A stretch of DNA of 64,000 nt from Sulfurimicrobium sp. (GTDB lineage: Bacteria > Pseudomonadota > Gammaproteobacteria > Burkholderiales > Sulfuricellaceae): the NCBI GenBank assembly GCA_030652035.1, contig JAUSBJ010000035.1, positions 433,023 to 497,022 of the forward strand. The letters are read 5' to 3'. The first letter of the stretch is position 1. The number at the start of each line of letters is the position of its first letter. Below, in pieces: positions 17,969-27,308 of the stretch. The notes below the pieces were generated by a model. The model was not told the origin of the DNA. It was given only the letters and a program-made list of their open reading frames with translations, and did not search any database. The position numbers were made by a program, and so were the translations under genes.

Positions 17969-19975
17969 TTATTTGAACGTATAACCGACGCTAAGCGCCA
18001 GGTTGCGTTCCGCCATGGGGTAGGCCGTGTAGCGGCCTGGAGTCCAGGTGCTACGCGTGCCATAGGTGAAGTATTTTTCATTCAGCAGGTTGTTGATGCC
18101 CGCCGCCAGCGTCCAGTTACCTTCCTTGTGCATCAGCTTCAGATCTACGACAGTATAGTCCGGCATTTTCTGGTTGAAGCTGTTGGTCTGGTCGTTATCG
18201 AAATACTGCTCGCTGGTGTAACTGACCGCTCCATTCAGGCGTGTTTTCTCCGATAGAGACCAGGAAGCGCCAATCGTCGCACGGTGCCTTGGCACATTGG
18301 GGATGTTTTTTCCGGAAAGGTCGGTGCCGCCATAGACGCCTTCACGGAACTTGGCATCTGTGTAGGTGTAATTTGCAAACAATTCGACGCTACGGGCAAT
18401 GGCCAGTTTTCCATCAAGCTCCATGCCTTGCCGGCGGGTCGGAGAGAGGTTCATGTTCTCGAAGGTCAGGACGTTGAAGTGGATCTCGTTATTGAGGTCC
18501 ATATGGTACAGCGCGCCGCGCAGGCTGTAGCTGCCCCCCCGATGTTCGATACCGATTTCGCGATCATGCGAGGTCTGGGGTTCCAGCATGTTCACCGTGT
18601 AAGTGAAACTGTTGTAAACATCGTTGACGGTGGCGACGCGAAAACTACGCCCAAGCTTTCCGAACAGACTGGTCCCATTGTCGATCCTGTGCCGCAGGCC
18701 GAGTTCAAAGGCGCGCGGACTACGATCCTGGGATTGGTCGTTGGTGGGATTCACCTGGTCCTTGACGTGATACTGAATGGACTGGATCCGCCCACCAACC
18801 TGCAGCATAGTCGCATCACTCAGGCGGACACTATCCTGGGCATAGAAAGCAAGGCTGCGCTGGGTACCAGAGGGATGATTGGCGGGCGAGGCCACGCTGG
18901 AAGGGCTGCTGGCACCGCGTGAATCATAGTTCCAGTGCATCAGGTCCAGCCCAGTGACCAGGCTGTGCGGCAGGCCAAAAGCGTTTCCGACGATTTTCAG
19001 CCGCGGCGTAACGGACAGCAGGTCGAGGTCTGTTTCCAGGTATCTGTCCCAAGCCGAGCTTGGGTAGGTTGGATTGTAGATAGCCTCGGACTTGCTGCGG
19101 TAAGCGATTTCGCCGGCGAACTCGCCAAAGGCCAAGGCGCGGTTGAGGCCCAAGCCGATGTGATGGCCGTCACGGGTGGCGTAATCATTGGGCGTCGCGG
19201 CCCCGCGCGGGTCTGTTTCCAGCTGGTTGATGCCGATGGTCGGGTCGACCAGGCGGTTGCCGGGCAAACGCAGATCCTGGCTGTCAGCGCCGAATTTCAA
19301 GCTAAAATCGTTCTTACCTGCGGCAAAACGCAAATCGCCCTCCAGATTCTTCTGCACATTGCGGTTGTTGCGGCGGTAGCCATCCGATTCGTAGTGATTC
19401 GCGGCAAGCCTCAGGGCGGCAGATTCCCCACCAATATTGAGCAGTCCTTCCAGTGCTGCGGTATCGTAGCTGGCCACGGTTGCCTTGACTTCACCAGCAA
19501 CGCCCTGGCGCGGCGCGCGGGTAATGATGTTGATGGTGCCGCCGCTGGCACCATCGCCATACAACACTGCGCCACTATTGCGCATGATCTCGATGCGCTC
19601 GATGGCGCCAACCGGAATGGCCGACCATTTCACCGTGCTTTGGTCGATGTCATTAAGGCGCTGACCGTCAAGCAGCACCAGAGTATTCTGATTGCCGGTC
19701 ATGCCGAAGCCGCGCATATCAATAGACCAGTCAGGCGTCCCGGTCGTGTTCCGGCCAGAAATTCCGGCCTGTTCCATCAACAACTCGGGCAGGGAACGTG
19801 CCGGGCTACGGGCAATATCCTCGCGCGTGATCACGATGACATTGAATGGGGAAATGTCTGGCCTGGACGGAAAGCGCGTCGCCGTCACTATGACTTCGTT
19901 GCCATTGAATACTGGAATTTCCTCGCCAAATGCGGGAAAAGAAAGGGCCAACAGGCCGGGAAGCAGGCGTTTCAT
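17969..19975 (-). CDS. btuB: TonB-dependent outer membrane receptor, probable cobalamin transporter (BtuB-like)
   Basis: 668 residues from ATG 19975, which has AAGGAG 6 nt upstream. A signal peptide ending near FPAFG is followed by a TonB-box-like NEVIVTATRFP, a plug domain (PARSLPELLMEQAGI) and a 22-strand-type barrel ending in an aromatic-terminated strand (LALSVGYTFK). The cobalamin riboswitch in the leader is the main evidence that it imports vitamin B12 or another corrinoid. No btuCDF or cobalamin-synthesis genes lie nearby, so periplasmic uptake must be encoded elsewhere. Confidence 0.9.
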   Translation of the reverse strand: MKRLLPGLLALSFPAFGEEIPVFNGNEVIVTATRFPSRPDISPFNVIVITREDIARSPARSLPELLMEQAGISGRNTTGTPDWSIDMRGFGMTGNQNTLVLLDGQRLNDIDQSTVKWSAIPVGAIERIEIMRNSGAVLYGDGASGGTINIITRAPRQGVAGEVKATVASYDTAALEGLLNIGGESAALRLAANHYESDGYRRNNRNVQKNLEGDLRFAAGKNDFSLKFGADSQDLRLPGNRLVDPTIGINQLETDPRGAATPNDYATRDGHHIGLGLNRALAFGEFAGEIAYRSKSEAIYNPTYPSSAWDRYLETDLDLLSVTPRLKIVGNAFGLPHSLVTGLDLMHWNYDSRGASSPSSVASPANHPSGTQRSLAFYAQDSVRLSDATMLQVGGRIQSIQYHVKDQVNPTNDQSQDRSPRAFELGLRHRIDNGTSLFGKLGRSFRVATVNDVYNSFTYTVNMLEPQTSHDREIGIEHRGGSYSLRGALYHMDLNNEIHFNVLTFENMNLSPTRRQGMELDGKLAIARSVELFANYTYTDAKFREGVYGGTDLSGKNIPNVPRHRATIGASWSLSEKTRLNGAVSYTSEQYFDNDQTNSFNQKMPDYTVVDLKLMHKEGNWTLAAGINNLLNEKYFTYGTRSTWTPGRYTAYPMAERNLALSVGYTFK

Positions 19976-20035
19976 ATCAATCTCCTTAATGCGCTTGCCA
20001 TCCCGCAAGCACCACAGTTGGGAAAAGTCGAAGGC

Positions 20036-20212
20036 CGGTCTCCGGGCTTGTGAGCATTAACTTGCCGCCTTCCCATGACCATACCTGGCCTGTTTTATGC
20101 AGGCACTGAATCACAGTGGCGTTGTGGCAAGTTCGCGCTCACTTACCGTTGCGGGGGCAGCACAGGCTTGTGCACAATGCATGAGCAGACCTGTTTCCCG
20201 TTTCACTTCGCT
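20036..20212 (-). ncRNA. Cobalamin (B12) riboswitch
   Basis: On the minus strand the leader contains, in order, a purine-rich start (about 20208–20190), the CCGCAACGGTAA block (about 20153–20142), the invariant B12 box GCCACTG (20120–20114), the conserved GGTATGGTCATGGGAA-type segment and the closing CCGGAGACC (20045–20037). It lies 60 nt before the receptor start and presumably switches off receptor expression when cobalamin is plentiful. Together with the zapB promoter this accounts for the 390-nt gap. Confidence 0.95.
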
Positions 20213-20329
20213 ACCGGACGGCAGTCGAAGCACCTTCAAACAGGCGCGCATTCTACAGGATGTTGTGAAAGGCAAGAAATCCCCACCCAAATAACGTGGC
20301 AAAACACTTTTAAAACGTAGCGTTAGCAG

Positions 20330-20359
20330 TTGACCTAGCTGGATTTTTCAAATTATAGT
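20330..20359 (+). promoter_or_regulatory. Candidate sigma-70 promoter of the zapB-like/zapA operon
   Basis: TTGACC at 20330–20335 and TATAGT at 20354–20359, spacer 18 nt. Transcription would begin at about 20366, at or beside the proposed ATG of the first gene, which would make that message leaderless or use the ATG at 20378. Confidence 0.6.
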
Positions 20360-20365
20360 GTGCGC

Positions 20366-20566
20366 ATGCAAGCGGAAATGAAATCACTGGAAGAGAAAGT
20401 TGCGCAGATCGCACAGATGTGCCAGCAATTGCGCTCCGAAAACATTCAATTGCGCCAGCAACTGGCCACCGCCCAAAACCAGAGCAAACTTCTGGGCGAC
20501 AAGATCCAGGGCGCGCAAACGCGCCTTGAAGCGCTGATGGAGCAAATTCCGGAGTCCACCGAATGA
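20366..20566 (+). CDS. Small coiled-coil protein, ZapB-like (TIGR02449-type)
   Basis: 66 residues, almost entirely a heptad-patterned coiled coil (KSLEEKVAQ … LRSENIQLRQQLA). Its stop overlaps the zapA start (ATGA), showing coupling. Small coiled-coil proteins in this position are ZapB-like partners of ZapA in organising the FtsZ ring. The ATG at 20366 or at 20378 could be the start; the promoter position leaves little leader for the first. Confidence 0.75.
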   Translation: MQAEMKSLEEKVAQIAQMCQQLRSENIQLRQQLATAQNQSKLLGDKIQGAQTRLEALMEQIPESTE

Positions 20567-20871
20567 GTGAAATAAAGGGCCTGGATGTCGCCATCATGGG
20601 GCGGGAATTCCGCGTTGCCTGTCCCGAGGACGAAGAGGAAGCACTGCTCCAATCCGTGGATTACCTTGACCGGAAAATGCGCGAGATTCGCGATAGCGGC
20701 AAAGTCATCGGCGTGGAACGCATTGCCATCATGGCCGCTTTGAATATCACGCACGAACTACTGAATACGCGCATCGCAGGTTCTTTTGACATCGGCGAGT
20801 TCAAGAGTAGAATAAATGCCATGCAGGCTCAAATAGAGCAGGCAATGACGGAGCAGGACGAACTGTTTTAG
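20563..20871 (+). CDS. zapA: Cell division protein ZapA
   Basis: 102 residues, normal ZapA length. The N-terminal domain (GLDVAIMGREFRVACPEDEEEALLQSVDYLDRKM) matches the ZapA fold and the C-terminal half is a long helix for tetramerisation. It cross-links FtsZ protofilaments at midcell. The order zapA–6S RNA–formyl-THF cyclo-ligase is conserved across beta- and gammaproteobacteria and supports the call. Confidence 0.93.
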   Translation: MSEIKGLDVAIMGREFRVACPEDEEEALLQSVDYLDRKMREIRDSGKVIGVERIAIMAALNITHELLNTRIAGSFDIGEFKSRINAMQAQIEQAMTEQDELF

Positions 20872-20913
20872 CAGGTTGCGAGTGGAAAAAGTCTTTCGCA
20901 GCCAGCTTACCGA

Positions 20914-21096
20914 GTTGTCCCCTGCGGTGTTCGTCAAGGCTAAATATTCTTTGAACCAATATATAAAGTTTGGTTGTAGCCCTTAAGAGTGCTGTTGTGC
21001 GCGTCCCTCTGCGGATGTGCCTGAAGTGCTCGGGCCGCGACCCTCTTGGACCTCAGGTTCAAGATGATAGCCTGACGGCATGCGCGGGGGGCACTT
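20914..21096 (+). ncRNA. ssrS: 6S RNA
   Basis: About 180 nt between zapA and the 5-formyl-THF cyclo-ligase gene, the canonical ssrS position. The two ends can pair (CCCC, TGACG and AGCC blocks near 20918–20941 with complements near 21069–21092). The middle has the long interrupted stem and central bulge expected of the RNA that mimics an open promoter and binds sigma-70 RNA polymerase. Exact ends are estimated. Confidence 0.85.
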
Positions 21097-21132
21097 ACCC
21101 CCTAACCTGTTGTCGTTTTCCCTTCTAACACC

Positions 21133-21735
21133 TTGAATAAATCCCAACTACGGCGCCATTTGCGCCAACTGCGCAGCCAGATTTTGCCGCACCAGCGGCG
21201 GGCAGCGGCTAATAGCCTGCTACAGGTGGCCATGCGCGAGCGTCTACTGCTGCGATATAGCCGCATCGGCTTTTACCTGCCTTTCGAAGGCGAAATGGAC
21301 ATGCTTCCGCTGCTCAACCAGGCATTGCGTTTGGGAAAGTCCTGCTATTTACCCGTGGTGCCACGCCGCTTTCAAAAACATCTTTACTTCACACGCATCA
21401 CTGCTCGCCCCAGCTGGTACATCAACCGCTTTGGCATACACGAACACTGGTCGCCCCGGCCAATCCGCGCCAGCCGGCTGGACTTGTTGTTCATGCCACT
21501 GGTGGGATTTGATGAAGAAGGATTCCGATTGGGGATGGGCGGCGGATTCTACGACACCAGCCTGGCATTTCTTGGCCGACGAAAAATCTGGCGAAAGCCC
21601 TATCTGGTCGGAATCGGTTATGAAAACCAGAAAGTCAAACAAGTGCCTCGCGACCCGTGGGACATGCCACTTGATGCCGCGCTTACCGAACACCAGCTTT
21701 ACCGCTTCAGACGAAACACACTTTCTCCCATTTGA
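21133..21735 (+). CDS. fau: 5-formyltetrahydrofolate cyclo-ligase
   Basis: 200 residues from a TTG start, placed so that the N-terminus (LRRHLRQLRSQILP) matches the family. It converts 5-formyl-THF to 5,10-methenyl-THF with ATP. Motifs are IGFYLPFEGEMD near the substrate site and the glycine-rich LGMGGGFYDTSLAFL near the C-terminus. Its place directly after 6S RNA is conserved and the two are often co-transcribed. Confidence 0.93.
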   Translation: MNKSQLRRHLRQLRSQILPHQRRAAANSLLQVAMRERLLLRYSRIGFYLPFEGEMDMLPLLNQALRLGKSCYLPVVPRRFQKHLYFTRITARPSWYINRFGIHEHWSPRPIRASRLDLLFMPLVGFDEEGFRLGMGGGFYDTSLAFLGRRKIWRKPYLVGIGYENQKVKQVPRDPWDMPLDAALTEHQLYRFRRNTLSPI

Positions 21736-21750
21736 ACTCAGGATAGACTC

Positions 21751-22206
21751 ATGCGTTACTGGCTCATGAAATCAGAACCCTCCGATGTCAGCGTAGACGA
21801 TCTTGCTGCCATGCCCAACCAGAGTGTTGCCTGGTATGGCATACGCAACTACCAGGCACGCAATTTCATGCGCGATCAGATGAAGGTCGGCGACCAGGTG
21901 TTTTTTTATCACTCGAGCTGCGACGAGCCGGGTATCGCCGGGCTGGCAACGGTCAGCAAACTCGCTTACCCGGACCAGACCCAGTTTGACCCCGACAACA
22001 AATACTTCGACCCCAAGGCGACACCGGAAACCCCGCGCTGGATGAATGTGGATGTAAAGCTGGTCAGGAAAACCCGGCTGGTGAGCATCAAGGAACTGCG
22101 CGGCCACCCCGAACTGGAACACATGCGCATTTTGCAGAAGGGCAACCGGCTCTCGATCACGCCAGTCGATCCCAAGGAATGGGAATTTATTCTGCGGCTG
22201 TTATAA
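21751..22206 (+). CDS. EVE domain protein
   Basis: 151 residues, the single-domain EVE (DUF55) length. It begins MRYWLMKSEPSDVSVDDL and contains VAWYGIRNYQARNFMRDQMKVGDQVFFYHSS, the core of the PUA-like fold that binds modified bases. Cellular target unknown; some EVE proteins belong to modified-DNA restriction systems, but stand-alone ones like this are common in genomes. 15 nt after the cyclo-ligase gene, so co-transcribed. It is convergent with ftsY. Confidence 0.92.
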   Translation: MRYWLMKSEPSDVSVDDLAAMPNQSVAWYGIRNYQARNFMRDQMKVGDQVFFYHSSCDEPGIAGLATVSKLAYPDQTQFDPDNKYFDPKATPETPRWMNVDVKLVRKTRLVSIKELRGHPELEHMRILQKGNRLSITPVDPKEWEFILRLL

Positions 22207-22210
22207 CTGC

Positions 22211-23176
22211 TTATTCGAACAGGGCTGAGACAAACTCCTGCGCCACGAATGGGCGCAGATCATCGAGTTGCTCGCCCACCCCGATAAAGCGAATCGGGAT
22301 CGGCCGGGTACGGGCGATGGCCGCAATGATGCCGCCCTTGGCCGTCCCGTCGAGCTTGGTCAACACTAGGCCCGTCACCTGCAGCGCATCATCAAAAGCC
22401 TTGACCTGCGCCAGACCGTTCTGGCCGGTATTGGCATCAAGCACCAGCAGCACTTCGTGAGGTCCGCTGGATTCAGCCTTGGCAATGACTCTCTTCACTT
22501 TCTTGATTTCTTCCATCAGGTGCAACTGCGTTGGCAATCGACCCGCAGTATCCGCCAGCACCACATCAATGCCACGCGCCTTGGCGGCCTGGATGGCATC
22601 GAAAATTACGGCGGCGGAGTCTCCGCTTTCCTGGGTAATCACGGTGACATTATTGCGCTCACCCCAGATCATCAGTTGCTCCCGTGCCGCTGCACGAAAG
22701 GTGTCTCCTGCCGCCAGAAGCACCGATTTTCCTCGGGATTGGTAATATTTTGCCAGCTTGCCGATGGTAGTGGTTTTCCCCGCTCCATTTACCCCTGCCA
22801 GCATGATAATGAAGGGGCGCTGGCCCTCGACCTCCAGCGGCGCTTCCAGTGGCTCCAGCAATGCCAGCAAGGACTGCTGAAGCGCGTCTTTCAACTGCCC
22901 GGCCTCGACCAGTCCATCACGCCTGACGCGAACGCGAAGATCATCCAGCAGGTGCTGGGTGGCGGCCACACCCACGTCCGAGGTCAGAAGAATGGTCTCC
23001 AGTTCTTCATACAACGCGTCGTCAATTTTGGCGCCGCTGCCGAAAAGATTCGCCACCTTGCGCCCGAATTGCTCACGGGTACGCGTCAGGCCTTGTTTCA
23101 ATCGTGCAGCCCAGCCTTCTGGCTTGCTCTCCTCTTCGACTACGGGCGCTTCGGACTTCTTGAAGAAACTAAACAT
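22211..23176 (-). CDS. ftsY: Signal recognition particle receptor FtsY
   Basis: 321 residues. A short acidic A-domain (about residues 8–22) is followed by the NG domain with Walker A GVNGAGKTTTIGKLA, DTFRAAAREQL, DTAGRLPTQ and the TKLDGTAKGG guanine site. FtsY docks SRP–ribosome complexes at the membrane and hydrolyses GTP together with Ffh. The short A-domain is normal for betaproteobacteria. It is divergent from the M16 peptidase genes, the usual order in this group. Confidence 0.97.
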   Translation of the reverse strand: MFSFFKKSEAPVVEEESKPEGWAARLKQGLTRTREQFGRKVANLFGSGAKIDDALYEELETILLTSDVGVAATQHLLDDLRVRVRRDGLVEAGQLKDALQQSLLALLEPLEAPLEVEGQRPFIIMLAGVNGAGKTTTIGKLAKYYQSRGKSVLLAAGDTFRAAAREQLMIWGERNNVTVITQESGDSAAVIFDAIQAAKARGIDVVLADTAGRLPTQLHLMEEIKKVKRVIAKAESSGPHEVLLVLDANTGQNGLAQVKAFDDALQVTGLVLTKLDGTAKGGIIAAIARTRPIPIRFIGVGEQLDDLRPFVAQEFVSALFE

Positions 23177-23199
23177 GGTGGTTTCGTGTCAGTGTGATA

Positions 23200-23226
23200 T
23201 TGCAGTGAATGGGGATAGCTTATAAT
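23200..23226 (+). promoter_or_regulatory. Candidate promoter for the M16–rsmD–coaD operon
   Basis: A perfect TATAAT at 23221–23226 with TTGCAG at 23200–23205. The 15-nt spacer is short, so the -35 assignment is weak. It lies 47 nt before the GTG start. Confidence 0.45.
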
Positions 23227-23272
23227 CCCCACCATTTTATCCTGAATAGATACCAAAAAGTAGGAGGTTTAT

Positions 23273-24637
23273 GTGCTGACAAAAGCGTTGCTGGGGATAG
23301 CCCTGCTCGGACTGGCCGGTGGAGCGGCCGCCAACCCTTATGAACACCGGCTGGCCAATGGCATGAAGGTGATCGTCAAGGAAGACCGGCGCGCGCCGGT
23401 GGTGGTATCCCAGATCTGGTACCGTGCAGGCAGCATGGACGAACAGAACGGCACGACCGGGGTGGCACATGTGCTGGAGCACATGATGTTCAAGGGCACA
23501 CCCAAAGTCCCGGCAGGCCAGTTTTCCAAAATCATCGCGGAAGCGGGTGGGCGCGAAAACGCCTTCACCAACCGCGACTACACCGCCTATTTCCAGCAAC
23601 TGAAAACCGATAAACTGCCGCTGGCTTTCAAGCTGGAGGCAGACCGCATGGAAAACCTGGTACTGACGGAACAGGAATTCGCCAAGGAAATCCAGGTCGT
23701 GATGGAAGAGCGCCGCATGCGCACCGATGACAAACCCCAGGCCCTGGTTTTCGAACAGCTCAATGCCGCTGCATTGAGCGCACACCCCTATCGTCATCCT
23801 GTGATCGGCTGGATGGACGATCTGGAAAACATGCGCGTGGAGGATGCTCGTGCCTGGTACCAGCGCTGGTATGCACCCAATAACGCCACCCTGGTGGTGG
23901 TCGGCGACGTCCAGCACGAGGAAGTGTTCAAGCTGGCGCAAACCCATTTCGGTCCACTCAAGGCGCATCCACTGCCGGCCCGCAAACCGCAGCAGGAACC
24001 GCAACAACGCGGCATCAAGCGTGTACTGGTGAAAGCGCAAGCCAAGCTGCCTTACATTGCGCTGGCCTACCGCGTTCCCGTTCTCCAGGATGTCAGCCAG
24101 GACATCGAGCCCTATGCGCTTGAAATTCTGTCGGGCGTGCTGGATGGTCATGCCGCTGCGCGCCTGAATCAGGCACTGGTGCGAGAGAGCCGTCTGGCGA
24201 CCGATGTTGGTGCCGGTTATGGCGCCATTTCTCGTGGCCCGGGGCTGTTTCTGATCGAAGCTACGCCCAGCGAAGGCCAAAACGTGCTCGATCTGGAGCA
24301 GGGCATTCGCCAGGAAATCGCCCGCGTGCAGCGTGAAGGCATCAGCGCAGAGGAGTTGCAGCGGGTCAAGGCCCAGGTCGTCGCCGCTCAGGTCTACCAG
24401 CGCGACTCGATGTTCTATCAGGGCATGCTGATTGGCCAAATGGAAAGCACGGGACTCTCATGGCGCGATGAAAAAGTCATGCTGGAAAGGCTCAATGCTG
24501 TCACAGCGGAACAGGTCCAGGCCGTGGCGCAAAAATATCTGCAAGATGATGGACTCACGCTTGCCACGCTCGATCCACAACCAATGGAAGCGAAGCGACC
24601 CACTCAAAATTCGGTCGGAGGACGCCATGCTCACTAA
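23273..24637 (+). CDS. M16 (pitrilysin) zinc peptidase, catalytic partner
   Basis: 454 residues from GTG 23273; the overlapping ATG at 23271 stops at once, and AGGAGG lies 5 nt upstream of the GTG. A signal peptide is followed by an M16 domain with the inverted zinc motif HVLEH (about residues 66–70) and the distal glutamate in VVMEERRMR. It should degrade peptides in the periplasm. Paired with a second M16 gene that overlaps it by 11 nt; such pairs form heterodimers with one active site. Confidence 0.93.
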   Translation: MLTKALLGIALLGLAGGAAANPYEHRLANGMKVIVKEDRRAPVVVSQIWYRAGSMDEQNGTTGVAHVLEHMMFKGTPKVPAGQFSKIIAEAGGRENAFTNRDYTAYFQQLKTDKLPLAFKLEADRMENLVLTEQEFAKEIQVVMEERRMRTDDKPQALVFEQLNAAALSAHPYRHPVIGWMDDLENMRVEDARAWYQRWYAPNNATLVVVGDVQHEEVFKLAQTHFGPLKAHPLPARKPQQEPQQRGIKRVLVKAQAKLPYIALAYRVPVLQDVSQDIEPYALEILSGVLDGHAAARLNQALVRESRLATDVGAGYGAISRGPGLFLIEATPSEGQNVLDLEQGIRQEIARVQREGISAEELQRVKAQVVAAQVYQRDSMFYQGMLIGQMESTGLSWRDEKVMLERLNAVTAEQVQAVAQKYLQDDGLTLATLDPQPMEAKRPTQNSVGGRHAH

Positions 24638-25949
24638 ATTGACAACTTCACTACTGGGCGGCCTTGTGTATTTCCTCGCTAGTGCCGCCCACGCCGCCCT
24701 GCCCATCCAGCACTGGCAAACCGCCAGTGGCGCGCAGGTGTACTTTGTGGAAAGCCGCGGCCTGCCGCTACTGGACGTGAGCGTTGAATTCGATGCCGGA
24801 GCGCGCCGTGATGCGCCCGCCCAGGCGGGACTGGCCAGCCTGACCGCACGAACCCTGAGCCTGGGCGCCAGCGGTTTGCCAGAGGAAACCATTTCACGCC
24901 GTCTGGCCGATGTGGGCGCACAGCTTGCTGCAAGCTTCGAGCCGGATCGTGCCGGAATGACATTGCGCACGCTAAGCAGCGAGCGCGAACGCAACCAGTC
25001 GCTCGATTTGCTGGCCAGGGTGTTGCAACAGCCGGACTTTCCGGAGTCCGCCATTGAACGCGAAAAAGCCCGTACCATTGCCGGGCTAAAGGAAGAAAGC
25101 ACCCAGCCTGGGCCAATCGGCGAGAAGGCCTTTTACGCAGCCCTTTATGGTGCCCACCCCTATGGACTGCCTGGCACGGGCAAGATCGAAACGCTGACCA
25201 CACTGCAACGCCAGGATGTAGCCGCATTTTACCGCCGACACTATGTCGTCGAGGCCGCGGTGATCTCCCTGGTGGGGGATGTCAGCCGCGCTCAGGCAGA
25301 AACCATCGCCGAGCAGCTTTCCGCCGGGCTGCCGCGTGCCACTGCCCCCCTGCCGGCCCTGCCCGTAATCGCGCCTCCGGCACGGGGAGAGACCCTCCGA
25401 ATCCCCCACCCGGCAAGCCAGAGTCACATCCTGCTCGGCACTCCGGGCATGAGCCGCAACGACCCGGATTATTTTGCACTTTACCTCGGCAACTATATTC
25501 TGGGCGGTGGCGGATTTGCCTCCCGGCTGACCGATGAAGTTCGCGAGAAACGCGGCCTCGCTTACAGCGTTTACAGTTATTTCCTGCCGCTTGCGCAACC
25601 CGGCCCATTTCAGATCGGCCTGCAGACCAAGCAGGAACAATCCCAGCAAGCTCTCGACATCGTCCGCACCACACTCACCCGGTTCGTGACAGAGGGGCCA
25701 ACCCAGGACGAGTTGCGGAGAGCGAAGCAGAATATCGGAGGCGGTTTTCCACTACGCATCGACAGCAACAAAAAAATCCTCGGCTACCTCGGCCTGATTG
25801 GTTTCTATCAGCTGCCACTGAATTATCTCGATGACTTTGCGAACAAGGTTGATAAAGTCACACTGGCAGACGTCAAGGATGCATTCAAGCGCCGTATTGA
25901 CCCTGAAAGTATGGTGACGGTAATTGTGGGCGGTGATGGCGAAAAGTAA
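24627..25949 (+). CDS. M16 family protein lacking the zinc site (non-catalytic partner)
   Basis: 440 residues from ATG 24627, preceded by GGAGG with good spacing. A signal peptide ends in SAAHA. The M16 fold is clear (FDAGARRDAPAQAGLASLTARTLSLGA; GGGGFASRLTDEVREKRGLAYSVYS), but HxxEH is absent at the expected place, where the sequence reads LASLTARTL. The C-terminal domain keeps the R/Y substrate-binding motif. It very probably partners the preceding enzyme. Its stop overlaps the rsmD start. Confidence 0.92.
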   Translation: MLTKLTTSLLGGLVYFLASAAHAALPIQHWQTASGAQVYFVESRGLPLLDVSVEFDAGARRDAPAQAGLASLTARTLSLGASGLPEETISRRLADVGAQLAASFEPDRAGMTLRTLSSERERNQSLDLLARVLQQPDFPESAIEREKARTIAGLKEESTQPGPIGEKAFYAALYGAHPYGLPGTGKIETLTTLQRQDVAAFYRRHYVVEAAVISLVGDVSRAQAETIAEQLSAGLPRATAPLPALPVIAPPARGETLRIPHPASQSHILLGTPGMSRNDPDYFALYLGNYILGGGGFASRLTDEVREKRGLAYSVYSYFLPLAQPGPFQIGLQTKQEQSQQALDIVRTTLTRFVTEGPTQDELRRAKQNIGGGFPLRIDSNKKILGYLGLIGFYQLPLNYLDDFANKVDKVTLADVKDAFKRRIDPESMVTVIVGGDGEK

Positions 25950-26481
25950 CCGCGTCCGTATCGTTGGCGGGGAGTGGCGCAGCCGCTTGCTCACCTTTCC
26001 CGATGTGGTAGGATTGAGGCCCACTCCTGACCGGGTGAGGGAAACGGTATTCAACTGGCTGGGCCAGATCATGGCTGGCAAATGCTGCCTCGATCTCTTT
26101 GCAGGCAGTGGCGCATTGGGATTTGAGGCGCTTTCGCGCGGCGCCCGACAGGTTGTAATGGTCGAGCGTGATAGCAAGGTAGCGCGGGCGCTGAAGCAAA
26201 ACGCCGCCCTGTTGAAAGCTGAAAATTTTGAGTTGGTAGTTGCGGATGCGCTTGAATTTCTGGACCATGAAGCGCGGAATTTCGATGTGATCTTTGTCGA
26301 TCCGCCCTATCAACTGAATCTGCTGCCTCTTGTTTTACCCAGGCTATTACCCCATTTAGCGGATGGAGGCCTGGTATACACCGAAGCCGACGCACCGCTC
26401 GAATTTCCGGCAGAATGGCAGACTTGGCGCCAGGGCAAGGCGGGTCTGGTGCATTACTATCTTTTAAGGAAAGCGGGCTGA
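25936..26481 (+). CDS. rsmD: 16S rRNA (guanine-966-N2)-methyltransferase RsmD
   Basis: 181 residues from ATG 25936, overlapping the M16 stop by 14 nt. AdoMet-binding LDLFAGSGALGFEALSRGA and the catalytic DPPY (FVDPPYQ) are intact. RsmD methylates G966 of 16S rRNA in the small subunit. The order rsmD–coaD is widely conserved and the genes are 3 nt apart. Confidence 0.96.
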   Translation: MAKSNRVRIVGGEWRSRLLTFPDVVGLRPTPDRVRETVFNWLGQIMAGKCCLDLFAGSGALGFEALSRGARQVVMVERDSKVARALKQNAALLKAENFELVVADALEFLDHEARNFDVIFVDPPYQLNLLPLVLPRLLPHLADGGLVYTEADAPLEFPAEWQTWRQGKAGLVHYYLLRKAG

Positions 26482-27240
<759 letters not shown>

Positions 27241-27257
27241 ACGCCGCGCGTAAAAAA

Positions 27258-27300
27258 CCCCGCATCGGGAGCCTGAGCGCTCCGTGCGGGGTTTTGTGTT
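27258..27300. terminator. Terminator between ferredoxin and dynamin-like genes
   Basis: A stem CCCCGCA/TGCGGGG (27258–27264 with 27285–27291) encloses an inner hairpin (GGGAGC/GCTCC). A-rich DNA before and a T-rich run after let it work in both directions for these convergent genes. Confidence 0.88.
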
Positions 27301-27308
27301 TCTGATCC

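Noticed and set aside
18935..20053. 372-codon open frame antisense to the TonB receptor
   Set aside because: It overlaps the receptor and runs toward the riboswitch; no domain or start signal.
21751..22206. EVE protein as part of a restriction or defence system
   Set aside because: It stands alone in a conserved housekeeping neighbourhood with no nuclease or methyltransferase nearby.
23237..24439. 400-codon open frame antisense to the M16 peptidase
   Set aside because: A GC-rich shadow frame without motifs; the + strand frame has the zinc site and a strong ribosome site.
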